A DNA stretch of 64,000 nucleotides from Helianthus annuus. Taxonomy: Eukaryota; Streptophyta; Magnoliopsida; Asterales; Asteraceae. Within the stretch, counting starts at the first letter, position 1; each line of letters begins with the position of its first letter. Of the stretch, positions 23,596-35,128 are shown in pieces. A program made the translations under genes and the position numbers. A model generated the notes under the pieces. The model did not search any database. It saw only the letters and a list, made by a program, of their open reading frames with translations, and was not told the origin of the DNA. The stretch lies in the NCBI RefSeq assembly GCF_002127325.2, contig NC_035441.2:152126624-152190623 (forward strand). The letters run 5' to 3'.

Positions 23596-26308
23596 ATGGG
23601 AGTATCTCATACTTGTGTATTCATATTTTTATGTTCGAGAAACTTGCCATGTATTGGCGTCGTATTCCGGTGTAGTATTCCAAATATAAATATGCCAATG
23701 TACTCCCAATATATTATTTCGAAACAATTTATTTCCAAGTCCCATTTTTAGAAAATATATGATAACTCATTTTGTCCCAAAAATAATGTATCGTCCAGGA
23801 AATATATATATTTTCTCAAAATTATATATCTTATAATATGCTAAGAAAGTATATTTTTATTTCCAAAAAAATAATATATTTTCTCCTTGTCGAAAATATG
23901 ATATACCTGGTAATATGTACAAAAATCATATTTTCACTTCTTTCGTTTTCCAAAATAGTATTTTCCAAAAATATAGTGTATCGGTGTCTTCCGGAATATT
24001 TCATAAGTTACGTTTTAGCATTTGGTTCCACAATAACGGGCGTGTAACTTAAATATTTATTCCTTGTAATTTTTGATATTATTCTGGAGTTATAATTGTG
24101 ATAGTATTTCGCTAAGTTACATTATTTTGCCCTAAAATAATATAACTAATTCACAAATCAAACAATTTTTCACACAAGCGTTTTAGTATAGAATATATAT
24201 TCTAGATATATATTTGTCCGCTTTTACTTACGAAAACCCACCTCCGACACTTTGAAATTTTGTAACAAAGCTTATGGCGAAGTTTACTTCCGAAAAACAA
24301 AGTTAAACACATTTGTAAACACTTGTTAGAAAATAATTTTCTCAGTCTTGGGATTTTTAGAAAATTTCGCCAGAGTTTCCCCTAAAAACGGAGGTGTCCA
24401 TGCTATTAAGCATATCATTTTCTTTTCAAAATCAATCAACAACCAATCCTTAAACAATTTTTACATCATCAAGAGCGAAAACTATGTGCGTTACATCTTA
24501 ATCATGAACTTGATACATTCCGAAAACGCGTAATAACTTGGTAAAGCTTTTAGTGGACTTAGTTTCCTTTCAAAGCGTAATTATTTCTTTAAAAATCATT
24601 TTCTTACAAAAGTTTAGTGTTTACAACTTTTAAACAATTTTTACAAAAATTAATCTTTTGAACTCTTCTTGTAAATAAAAGGTTTCTGCACTTATTTCAT
24701 TTCCAAAAATGGTGTAAGTGTATGTAAAAGCCATAATCTTTTAAAAATAGATTTTTAAACTTGGTTTATTTAGAAAAGTCTTTTGTAGAACTCGGATCTA
24801 CACGATCATCAACTTACTTTGTTCACTCATATTTCAAGAAATCTATTTCATTCAAGTTCATGCTTAAATTAGAAGGTGATTATCACATAATCACCTTCCT
24901 AGTCTTGTTAAATCAAGTTTCTAAACATCATTTAACAAGCTCCATATGGTGATTAACATCACATACCCAAGAATCACTAAGAAATTAACAACATATTCAT
25001 AACAACATCCTACTAGTAACATTTCATCTTCATGTAAACTTTTATGTTCATGTTTCTAGTTTAACTCTTTTAGTGTTCTTGTAAATTTCATCACACTATA
25101 AGTTTTAACTACTCAAAATAGAAATAAGCAAGGGTTAAACAAGAACTTACAACTAGCTCAAAGGCTAGGGAAGATTTCTAGTGAAAATGGTGGTGGAAAA
25201 TGATGTGAGAAACAAGTAATGAAGCTCCTTGAAGTTCTTCAAGCTTCCATCTTCTCAAGACACCTCTTAACACATGTAACAAGCTTGAAAATGGAATGAA
25301 GGGTGGGTGAAATGGTGGTGGTGGCGGTTGTATGTGAGCCGAGAGGGGAGAGAGAGAGAGATGAAGGAGTGGGGTGAAGATTATGGAATGGTGTTGTAAG
25401 AACTTCTCCATACTTATAATCTTTCTTTCTAATATTTTGTTCATATCAACAAGCAAACAATCCAATATAACATAAAACAAATCTAGGAAGTAAGTAGTGA
25501 GGTATGGTGGAGATCTTGTGGGTCCTCTTGGTGACCGAAATCGGGTATGTGGGGGGGGGGTTAGATGTAAGTTTTTGCAACAAGTTGGTAAAAGTAAGTT
25601 AAAATCCAAGTATTTAGTTACATATGTAAGTTAGTGGGTAATTTAGTGGGTGTTATGGTGAACGTGGATCATGGCTAGCTCAAAAATAATTAAACAATGT
25701 ATTTGGCAAAAATTTGGTGTCTCGGGTAATGTCCGGTTGTTCGGTTAGATACCGTTCCGTTAAAGTGTTTAATTATTCCGTAAAGTATCTTTTATATATC
25801 TCTTTGTAACCCAATTAATTCCCGGCACTTAGGAAAGCATACATGACCATTCTGCCATATTTCTGGCACATTACTAGCATATTAAATGCTGAAATTTTGC
25901 TGAAAATGCAGAATTCTGCACTTAAAGTGTATGTCGGGCACTTCCCGGCACTTTAACTATCACCTAGTGACGCAGTATTATGGTCCTCACTTCCCTACAC
26001 TCCATACTAGTGTAATATCCTGTCCCTGGCCCATACTGGCCTCAAAAACATTGTCTGTCCATGTGCTGGCATTGTCAGCATGTTTCTGAATTATCCGTTC
26101 AGTGTGCTAACTGTGCTTTGTGCATCAAGTATGTCACTAAAGTTCGTGTGTAATAAATGGAGTGACTGAATGAGGTATGATGCATATGTATGTATGATAC
26201 TAAAATCATAAAGCAGTTTAAACTGTCAGTTGTAATTAAGCACAGTCATTAAGCACATAATTAAGATTAATTAATTGTACGGTACCTGTAATTGTGAGGG
26301 TTGTCACA

Positions 26309-28930
26309 TTCTCCCCCTGTTAAGAAAATTTCGTCCTCGAAATTTGTGCTACCTTAACTCCTTAGGGTTTCATTATGCGTGTATGTATATGAATAATACC
26401 ATGGTAGACAATTACCATACCGAATCAAACCTTATTCACATCAGGTGAGTCCAGGAATATATAACAACCCGAATCCTATGGTTAAAAGGTATGCGCTTTT
26501 AGCATTTGATGTCAAAGGTTCAAGACGTATTTGCCTTACAGTCTAGTGTAATCCAGTTACAGTGGGTTCCACAAAAGAGGAGTTTTGTCCAATAGGATTT
26601 TCAAGCGATTGATCACAGTACGTAAATTTTCACAAACCATCGCATTCGCTATATGAACTCAAAATCAACAAAATGACATGTCAACTTTCGAATAAGTAAA
26701 TGGTAAGGATTTGTGTGTTGACATTCTCGAATTGCAAAAATACACCAAGTGGGGTACAAGCGAATCTGGGTATCATTGTTTTCATTCGTAGTTGCATCAG
26801 AAATGTTTAAATGACAAGTCAAACAAAAGTATATGTAGTTTTGCGTGAAACGGTTGACCATGATTAGCACAAGCTACAGGTTTTTAACGACGCCACAAGG
26901 TGTCGCAATGACATAATTCAATAATACTGGTGACTGAACAAGTTCACCGAGTTTGAAATCAAATAAAAGTGTACTGAGACAATCTGAAGATTTGATTTAC
27001 ACAATGTCATAAAGTTTTCAGTTAAATACGGAACATCAAAGAGCCACTGTTTTTTATTGAAGGTGAGGATGCATTAAGTACCGCAAGGTATTCGATCGAC
27101 AATGAAAGAATCGTTAGGAGGTACATTGTGCTTATGAAATGAATATATGTACCATTGCCTTAACGCACAACTGTGTTGAGACTGCTTTAATCGTGATAAA
27201 CAAGACGGATTTAGAGCAAATTAGTGAATAAATAATTAAATCCGTGTATGGAGTGAGTAACCAATTTAGCGCAAGCTTCAGTTTCGCGAAAGTATCACCG
27301 TAAGGTATCGAAATCAACAAATGATTTAGTGGGGTCGTAGACCAATCAAATCTACTACGACTCGAAACAAAAGAACCTTTGCAAAAATATTTGAATATGA
27401 TATTCCCAATACATCATATGGTGTCTTAAAATTGGACATGCGAGATGGATAAGTTCAAACAATTGATCCTGATTTCAGCATAGCCCGACAATAAACGTAT
27501 GTACCAACAAGGGGAATCTCAGCATGGTTACAAAAATAAACCTTGAGTGTAACTTGAAGGAAAAAGAAGTTTCAAGAAAGTGTGTTGACTTAATAACAAA
27601 AGAGTCAACAATTACAATAACGTAGGTTATTTGAATCGTAAACCAATAGTTAGCTTTAGTAGGATAATAATTGAACTTCAATGAAGCGTTTATTCGAAAT
27701 GAAACCGTGTGCGTAGCAAAAGGTGCATGCGTAACATATAAGTTTCCAAGTAACGAAGCAATGTATATCTGCTAAAATGAAGAAATGACCAAGTATACGA
27801 AGCAAATGTGAGTTCGCTCTCAGTGAAGAAAAATCAACGTGATGCAACTACCGTCAAGGGGAGTAGAGATGCAAACATCTACTCGCTAGAAGCAAAAGTG
27901 AAGGTTTCAACAAAAGAAATTTAAGTACCTTCTGTTTGGTCAACTGAACTGGTATATATGTCGGATAATGATGTTTGCTTGGGTTAACAGATGTGGTTCC
28001 TAAGTAACAAACCTTGCGAGTTTGGACCTGGGTTCCCAAGGACCCTAAATACAAGTTTTCTAGATTCTCAGAGTTTCGTATTTGGTGTAAGTCTGTTTTG
28101 TGAGTTATGTAGGGAAACACCATTTTTGTGTATGTTTAAAAACAAATTATTGTCCCACAATTTCCCTGGTATACTTTCGTCCTAAATTCACCGCTAATGA
28201 CACTCGATCGTCAATCAGCCGTGTAATAGTAGTTGGATCCTCACAGTTAGTTAAGTAAGAAGTTCGTTAATCCTCAGCAAGAGTTACCGACTCTTGTTGG
28301 TTAGCTCGTTCGGCTCTTGGTAGTTGGTGCTCATTTGAAAATCATCGTCCTTGAGCAGAATTGGGGTCACCCAAAAGGGAATTTTGGTCTGTTATCTTCC
28401 TTCTCTATCAACTTCTGAGGTTACACTGCCAATCCTTGCATCTCCGAAGGTGTAAGTTGCTAAGGTGCATCGACTACAGGCGCGACGCCTGGAATCAAAT
28501 TGATGCGAAAATTTGGCTAGTCGTTGAGGAGATAATTCTGGTAAGTCTTCGGGAAGACTTCAGAATATTTCCTTATCACAGGGGTATCTTCGAGTTTTGG
28601 TTCTTCGGCTCCCTTGTCCCCGACATGAGCCAAGAAAACAACACATCCTTTACGCAACAACCTTCGTGCCTTCCAGCAATTAGTAATTTGTAGGGGCGTA
28701 TCCTGCTTCATGAGTTACGATCGTTCCTTTATTCGCCATCGGGATGCGGACATCAATCTTCGCTCGATCACTTGGAAATTAATCCATCCCAATTACCTCG
28801 TCGAAGTTTCCCAACTCAACTCGCAGTAGAGCGACCGTAAACTTACGCTCGCTGGGTTCTATCTTGCCGTTTTTAGTTACTGCGTTGGCTTCCACTAGCT
28901 TTACCTAGCTAGTTCCATCGAGTGCGATTG
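26309..28930 (-). pseudogene. Internal remnant of element T (protease/RT junction)
   Basis: On the minus strand, adjacent to the LTR, ATTTCGAGGACGAAATTTTC plus the polypurine tract marks the 3' end of a Gypsy internal region. At 28517-28711 (minus) the frame reads ARRLLRKGCVVFLAHVGDKG and then EEPKLEDTPVIRKYSEVFPK, the linker between protease and RT in Gypsy pol. Upstream (28712-28930) is decayed protease. About 2.2 kb between (26321-28516) has no recognisable pol, only diverged repeats such as ACCGCAAGGTATTCG/CACCGTAAGGTATCG. The gag half and the 5' LTR are gone; the break is at about 28930. Confidence 0.65.
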
Positions 28931-31162
28931 CCAAGACACCTTACCATTTGGCACCAGCAGAAATGCAGGAACTGAAGAAACAGTTGGATGAACTTTTGGA
29001 GAAAGGATTCATACAATCTAGTTCTTCGCCATGGGGAGCACCAATCTTGTTTGTCAAAAAGAAAGATGGATCTATGCGTATGTGCATTGATTACCGAGAA
29101 GTGAACAAGGACATGATTACAAATCGGTACCCATTACCGAGAATCGATGATTTGTTTGACCAACTGCAAGGAGCTCGATTCTTTTCTAAAATCAATTTAC
29201 GCTCAGGATATCATCAATTGAAAGTACAGGAAGAGGACATTCCTAAAACTGCCTTCAGAACAAGGTATAGCCATTATGAATTTACAGTCATGCCATTTGG
29301 TTTAACTAATGCCCCAGCTTCATTTATGGTTATGATGAACAGAATATGTAAACCATATCTTGATAAATTCATAATTGTCTTTATAGATGATATTCTCATT
29401 TACTCTAAGAGTAAAGAGGAACATGCAACGCATCTGCATGCACTCCTCACATTATTGAGAAAAGAAAAGCTTTACGCTAAATTCTCAAAATGTGAATTTT
29501 GGTTAGAAGAAGTACAATTCCTTGGACATTTGGTTAACCATGAAGGAATTCATGTGGATCCCACAAAGATCAAAGCGATTACTAAATGGAAAGTCCCTGA
29601 ATCACCAACGGAGGTGAGAAGTAATCTAGGACTGGCCGGATATTATAGACGGTTTACCCGAGATTTCTCTAGAATAACCATTCCCTTAACAAAACTGACC
29701 TGTAAATCTATCAAGTTTGAATGAGGACCAAGACAGGAAGAAGCCTTTAGAATCCTTAAGCAAAGATTAACCAACGCACCCATACTAGCGTTACCAGAAG
29801 GAACTGAAGACTTTGTAGTCTATTCTGGCGCGTCTAAATTAGGTTATGGATGTGTGTTGATGCAACGTCAAAAAGTTATAGCCTATGCCTCTAGACAACT
29901 TAAGAATCATGAAGAGAATTATACAACTCATGATCTAGAGTTAGGAGCCATAATTTTTGCCCTTAAAATTTGGAGACATTATCTTTACGGTAGTAAGTTT
30001 ACCATTTTCACCGATCATAAGAGTTTAAGATATGTTTTCGAGCAAAAAGAGTTGAATATGAGAGAGAGACGTTGGATGGAAATTCTTAGTGATTATGATT
30101 GTAGTATCCAGTATCATGCAGGAAAGGCTAATGTAGTAGCCGATTCTTTAAGTCGAAATTATCATGAAAATCCAAGAAGAGTACGTTCTCTCAAATTAAA
30201 TCTGCAGATAGATTTAAATGAACAGATTAGGAAAGTACAAGAATTAGTAATCAAGGAAGATATTGAGAAATTGAAAGGAATGATTAAGGAATTAGAACAA
30301 GGAACAGACGAAATCTGGAGATTCCATCAGAAAAGAATTTGGATACCCAAACAAGGAAACCTATGCCACCAAATATTAGAAGAAGCCCATAACTCTAAGT
30401 ATACGATCCATCCTGGAAATGATAAAATGTATCAAGACTTAAGAAAAAATTTCTGGTGGATAGGAATGAAAAAGGATATAGCAGCCTATGTTGCCAAGTG
30501 TCTAACCTGTTCACAAGTTAAAGCTGAAAATCAGAAACCCTCAAGTTTATTGCAGCAATTAGAAATGCCAATATGGAAATTGGAATTGATAACAATGGAC
30601 TTTGTTACTAAATTACCCAAGACACGAAAAGGTAATGATACAATCTGGGTGATTGTAGACAGATTAACCAAGTCTGCTCATATCTTACCGATGAAGGAAA
30701 CTTTCAGTATGGAACAGTTAGCCAAGTTGTATGTGAACGAAATAGTTTCATTACATGGAATTCCTTTATTTATTGTATCTGATAGAGATAGCCGTTTTAC
30801 TTCTCATTTTTGGACTAGTTTCCAAAAAGTAATGCGAACCAAGTTAAATCTAAGCACTGCTTATCATCCTCAAACGGATGGACAAAGTGAAAGAACCATT
30901 CAGACAATGGAAGATATGCTTAGAGCTTGTGTAATTGATTTCGAAGGAAATTGGGATGATCATTTACCATTAATAGAATTTTCCTACAATAACAACTATC
31001 ATACCAGTATCAATGCTGCACCATTCGAAGCACTTTATGGACGAAAGTGCCGGACTCCAGTCTGTTGGGCAGAAATTGGAGAAAAGCAACTGTTTGGACC
31101 AGAGATAGTACAAGAAACAACGGACAAAATTATTTAAGTCAAGGAAAGACTAAAAGCAACAC
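28931..31162 (+). pseudogene. pol of element C: RT, RNase H, integrase core
   Basis: RT starts in the frame ...[16 protein letters not shown], with motifs [32 protein letters not shown] and [11 protein letters not shown]. Motif A reads [11 protein letters not shown], so the conserved catalytic Asp is Asn. A TGA (29722-29724) follows KSIKFE where a Trp is usual. RNase H reads YSGASKLGYGC where Asp normally stands before Ala-Ser. Integrase keeps the zinc-binding HPGNDKMY...CLTCSQVK and the D,D,E positions (TMDFVTKLP, VSDRDSRF, SERTIQTMED). A TAA at 31135-31137 falls where Gln is expected. Coding ends at 31162, where element B is inserted, and resumes at 40335. Two stops and two lost catalytic Asp: inactive. 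Confidence 0.9.
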
Positions 31163-32511
31163 TGATACGTGGTCGAAAACCGGTGTTCGTTTATGTTTAA
31201 GTTCATGTTTTTACGTGACTTTTAATTCTGAATAGCCTACTTTTAACTAAAAGTGTGTTTTACAGGTTTAATAAAGTTTAAGGAGCTATTAGGGGGCTTT
31301 ACGGATCATCGAGACGAAAAACAGACCACCGGGACGCGAAACGGGTTAACCGGGATCAAGATACGCGAAAACAGAGAATTGGACTTGTAGGCATCGTCGG
31401 CGACGCCCCGTAGATGTTACCGTCGCCCGAAATCTTCATAGACAGCGAAATAACACGTTGCATGAAAACAACATAAGGACGTTGCGTCGCCGACGCTATG
31501 CCAAGCCGTCGGCGACGGCTTCATCTGTGCCACATCGCAAATTTGTAGTTTGTTTCATCTTTTGTCAAGTTGTAACGGATTTCAAGACCTTTATTCGGGG
31601 AGTTACGATTGGAAGGAGGTTACAACACCTTCTTGGATGATACTCTTGACCAAAAAAAAAAAAACTCATCCCCTTCATACCTAATCCATCTCTGACACCA
31701 CCACTTCATCTTCATCCATTCTCCACCATCTAAACCCTAACCCCTAACCCTTAACTCTCCTTCAAGACTCAAGATTATGGTTCGGTGCTCGTATTCATCC
31801 TCCGGTGATCGCGCCTCTTCGACCATGAACGGCTAGTCTCTTCGGTTTCACCCCGATATAGATTGTTGTAAGAATTTCTAGGGTTTATGCATTTATATTT
31901 TGATTTGATTTTGTGACAAATTGTTTAGTATTTGAAACTTATGATAATTGTCATGCATTTAAATTGAATTTGTGAATTGTCGAATGATTATAAAATTTGA
32001 CTTTGCGAGATGAATTTGTGCACTTATGCTTTATCGTTGGTTAGGATTTACATGTCCAAGGTAATGAAGTGCATTACGGTCCGTTGTCTATGACGTCGAT
32101 AGCAATTAGCACCTAAGCTTTGTGATAGTAATCCGTTAATCACTATATGCAATTGAATCAAGTTAAAACATGTAGGAACCCTAGGTCTTGCAATTATCGA
32201 ACCGGGTGTGATCCGTTTCCCCAATTCTTGTTTTCAATTTAGTAATTTAGTTTTGCAATCTTAGTTAGTAAGTAATTGATTTAGATAAAAACCAAATATT
32301 GGTTCACTCCGGTTCATTTTCCAACCAAATAAATTTACAAAAAAAATTAGCAAACTTTATAATCACATTGTACATTTTTGTAAATAGTCTAACTAATCGA
32401 ATGGGTCGTGCGATACTGACCACATGCTCTTCGTGGATACGATACCCGACTTACCCTAGCTACCTAGGTTTAATTGGGTTTTTGACTGATCGGGATGACA
32501 CTGTCATGTCA
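31163..32511 (+). repeat. 5' LTR of element B
   Basis: 1349 bp, TG...CA. It contains a cluster of CpG-rich palindromes at 31395-31521. Relative to the 3' copy it lacks one ~22-bp unit (ATATGGGCCGTCGGCGACGC type). No CTATAAATAG box is present. Confidence 0.85.
31395..31521 (+). promoter_or_regulatory. CpG-rich palindrome cluster in LTR of element B
   Basis: Three perfect hyphenated palindromes: CGTCGGCGACG (31395-31405), GCGTCGCCGACGC (31484-31496) and AAGCCGTCGGCGACGGCTT (31503-31521; 9-bp arms, one central base). The longest is preserved unchanged in the 3' LTR (39330-39348). A regulatory role is inferred from the design only. Confidence 0.45.
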
Positions 32512-32514
32512 AAA

Positions 32515-32531
32515 TGGGTCGTTGCCGGGGA
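32515..32531 (+). other. Primer-binding site of element B
   Basis: TGGGTCGTTGCCGGGGA, three bases after the 5' LTR. It matches the tRNA-Asp complement except at two or three positions. Confidence 0.7.
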
Positions 32532-32662
32532 GCTAGTGCGCTTAGTATTTCATTACTTGTTCGATTTTAGTGTTAGTTTTCTTTCTTGTATTTTTGTGAT
32601 TTTACTTTGGGTGGTCGAGCTTGTCTGTGCAGGTACATGTTTTGCAGGCACCATCTTTCAAT

Positions 32663-33573
32663 ATGAATTGGGTAGATGATGATCCGTGTGAGTGTTGCGG
32701 AAGCGGAGAGCATCTATTAGAGGATTGCTTGTTTTCTACGAGAAGGTTCAAGCATACAAGGATCGGGAAGACTACCTTAGCGGATTTTACGGATATGGGA
32801 GGGCGGATTATGAAGATTTCAATGGTCCATCCTCACATTATCCATACGTTAAAAAGCCACAATCACCACCAAATCGTCAAGAATACTACCACCCCGATAC
32901 GGATTACTATTACGAGCAAGAGTGGGATTACAACAATTATGCACAAGAGATGCCACATTACTTAAGTTACCGGGATGAGTATGTCGATTATTACCATGAG
33001 TACCATTTGTCCGTATACAAGGACCCACAAGATTCAATGAATTCCAAGTTTGATGCTCTCATAAACATGGTGAAAGGATGTCACAAGGATATCAAAGATA
33101 TGAAGAAAGCGAATGAAGTTAGAGATAAAGCCCATGAAGTATTGGTGATGCAAGTGGGTCAATTAGCGGAGGAAATAGCCCAAATTAAACGCGAGCGGGA
33201 TGTTTTGGCTAATGGTACCATGGTTGATGGTGATGTGGTGGAAGAGGTTATAGATCTTTCGGAGCAAGAAGTTGAATGTCTGAACCGAGCGGAAGACATA
33301 TCACCGCGAGACGAGTCGGATCTGAAAGAAGCCCACATTCATATCCATCCTTCTCCCATACTTATCACTCCAACCAACAAAGTTGGGGATGCAGGTTCGG
33401 GTATAAGGCTTCGAAGGGTGGCGTTGCAAGACATTGGCCAGTTTGGTAAGAAGCGACCCCGAAGTTGTACAGTACGCATGCCGAATAGAAGAAAAAGAGA
33501 GTGGATTCGGCATGCCAACTACCGAGCGTATGTTGGAAACTCGGTAGGCAAATGTTCACTTCGACCACCATGA
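32663..33573 (+). pseudogene. Tyr-rich gag-like ORF of element B (frameshifted)
   Basis: Begins MNWVDDDPCECCGSGEHLLE, including one CX2CX4HX4C zinc knuckle (from 32687). A one-base shift near 32735-32745 is needed to continue into the long frame that ends at 33573. That frame has a Tyr/Asp/Glu-rich stretch (EYYHPDTDYYYEQEWDYNNY, DEYVDYYHEYHL), then a coiled-coil-like region (SKFDALINMVKGCHKDIKDM, QLAEEIAQIKRERD) and an acidic, Pro-containing tail. No capsid core precedes the knuckle. It probably represents the C-terminal nucleocapsid part of an Athila/Tat gag. The Tyr-rich design parallels the gag-like region of element A. Confidence 0.6.
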
Positions 33574-35128
33574 GAGACAAATCAGGTATGATTGTTGTAG
33601 AGTTTGTACTATTATTCGTTTTATTTTATTTTCTTAGTTAAATGAACGTTGTGGGTGTGTTCCCTATATAACCCTCACGAAACCTACTCATTCTCCCGAG
33701 CTATCGGGAGGTTTAAAAGGGCTTGTTGCATAAGCTAAATGCAACCGTGATTCCTATGAAAGTGAGTTAGGTTTGTTGTTATTGTACATTATTTTTCCAC
33801 ATAAATCAAAGTGAAATAACGTATGGCTTGGTAATGTTTTCATAAAAGTAGTAGAACTAGGTCACTAACAAATTTTGATGGTTGTGAGAAGCATGCTTCT
33901 ACACAAGGGTTGAGATTTGTAGGTACACTATGTTCATGAGACGACCATTTTGTTGAAAGAAGAAGAGCACACGAGGAATGAGCGAAAAACCAGGTGCATA
34001 CGTTTCTTTTTATCTTTGATTTTTAGTTAGCAAATAAGTGGATTGTATTTTGTATTTTATTTTCCAGGGTGAAATTTTAGGGAAGGTTAGCCGTGTCACA
34101 TCCCTTGGGCATTTTAAAAAAAAAAAACTCTAGTTCTTACACATTGAGGACAATGTTGACCTTATGTGTGGGGATTAGGGAGTAAAAGTTTTTCGATTTT
34201 TGACCCGTTCATTTAAACACTACACATTGAGGACAATGTGACCTCAAGTGTGGGGATGGGGGAAAATTTTCAAAAATTTTTCAAAACGTCTTTGTTTGAA
34301 GCGATCTAAAAAGCACAAGTAACTAAGTTAACGAGGGATGACACAATCCATTTGGTCATTTGTCATGGTCAAGTTCAAGTTAGTAGCATGACGGGTATTT
34401 AGCGGGTGGTTATTTGGGAATAATCCGCCTAAGAAACTAGCACATCATGCATGTCACATACCATACCCTTTATATATGTAAGGTTTTGAGCCACTTTTAC
34501 ATCATAGAATTACATATTTATGTTTCTTTGTTTGAGTGGACCATTAGTCATGTATTGTAGAACTTGCATCTTTTGATACGTTTGAGACCATAGACCGAAT
34601 ATAAGCACGAGAATGATTAAGGCATTAGGTGAACCTTTTCCTTTAAAAACATTTATCTATCATTACCCAAATAAATCCCCTAGTCGCCCACTTTGAGCCT
34701 AAACCTTTCGTTTGACCAACCCAATTAGCCCAAAACCGTAAACCTTTTCTTTTTAAGCCCGTGTGATGAAAATTCGATTATACGAGTATATGTTCGTATA
34801 GTTGTGATTTATTTATTTATTTATGAGAAAAAAAGTAAAAAAAAAAGAAAAAAAAAAGAAGAGAAAAGTTGTTGAGAAAAATACAAAAATATGTGTTTTA
34901 GTTTGTTGAATAAAAGGCGAAAAGTGTTGCCTTCTAGCTCGATGTTTGTAGATTGTTGTGTTTGGCATAGTGATTTTGTAATAAGAATCGAGTTTTCATC
35001 ACCTTAGCCACTTTAAAAATATCCTATTTCCTACCATCAACCTAGCCCCATTACAACCCTTCAAAGCCCTTTTGACTTGTGCTTAGTATTTGTGTTCGGT
35101 GGTGGAGAATGATTGAGTTGCAAGCCTA
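33574..35128 (+). other. Non-coding interior of element B
   Basis: No ORF. Two copies of ACATTGAGGACAATG followed by TGTGGGGA (34140-34172 and 34222-34260) match the pre-PPT spacer motif of Athila/Tat elements; element A carries the same motif inverted at 14705-14745. Interrupted at 35128 by solo LTR E. Confidence 0.55.

Larger units (their letters stand above)
10775..26308 (-). mobile_element. 3' LTR of element T (minus strand), split by element A
   Basis: On the minus strand the LTR starts TGTGACAACCCTCAC at 26308, directly after a polypurine tract ACAGGGGGAGAA (26309-26320), and ends GGGTGTGACA at 10775. Removing element A and one TSD (11835-23600) gives about 3.77 kb, a long LTR. A TATA-like minus-strand TTATAAGTATGG lies near 25405-25420, followed by a CT-rich leader. 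A 143-codon open frame at 25178-25609 is in this leader and is not believed. The 5' LTR of T is missing. A pre-insertion TSD cannot be checked because the far end is deleted. Confidence 0.7.

Noticed and set aside
25178..25609. 143-codon minus-strand frame
   Set aside because: It lies in the untranslated leader region of the element T LTR, is Pro/His/Leu low complexity and matches no family I know.
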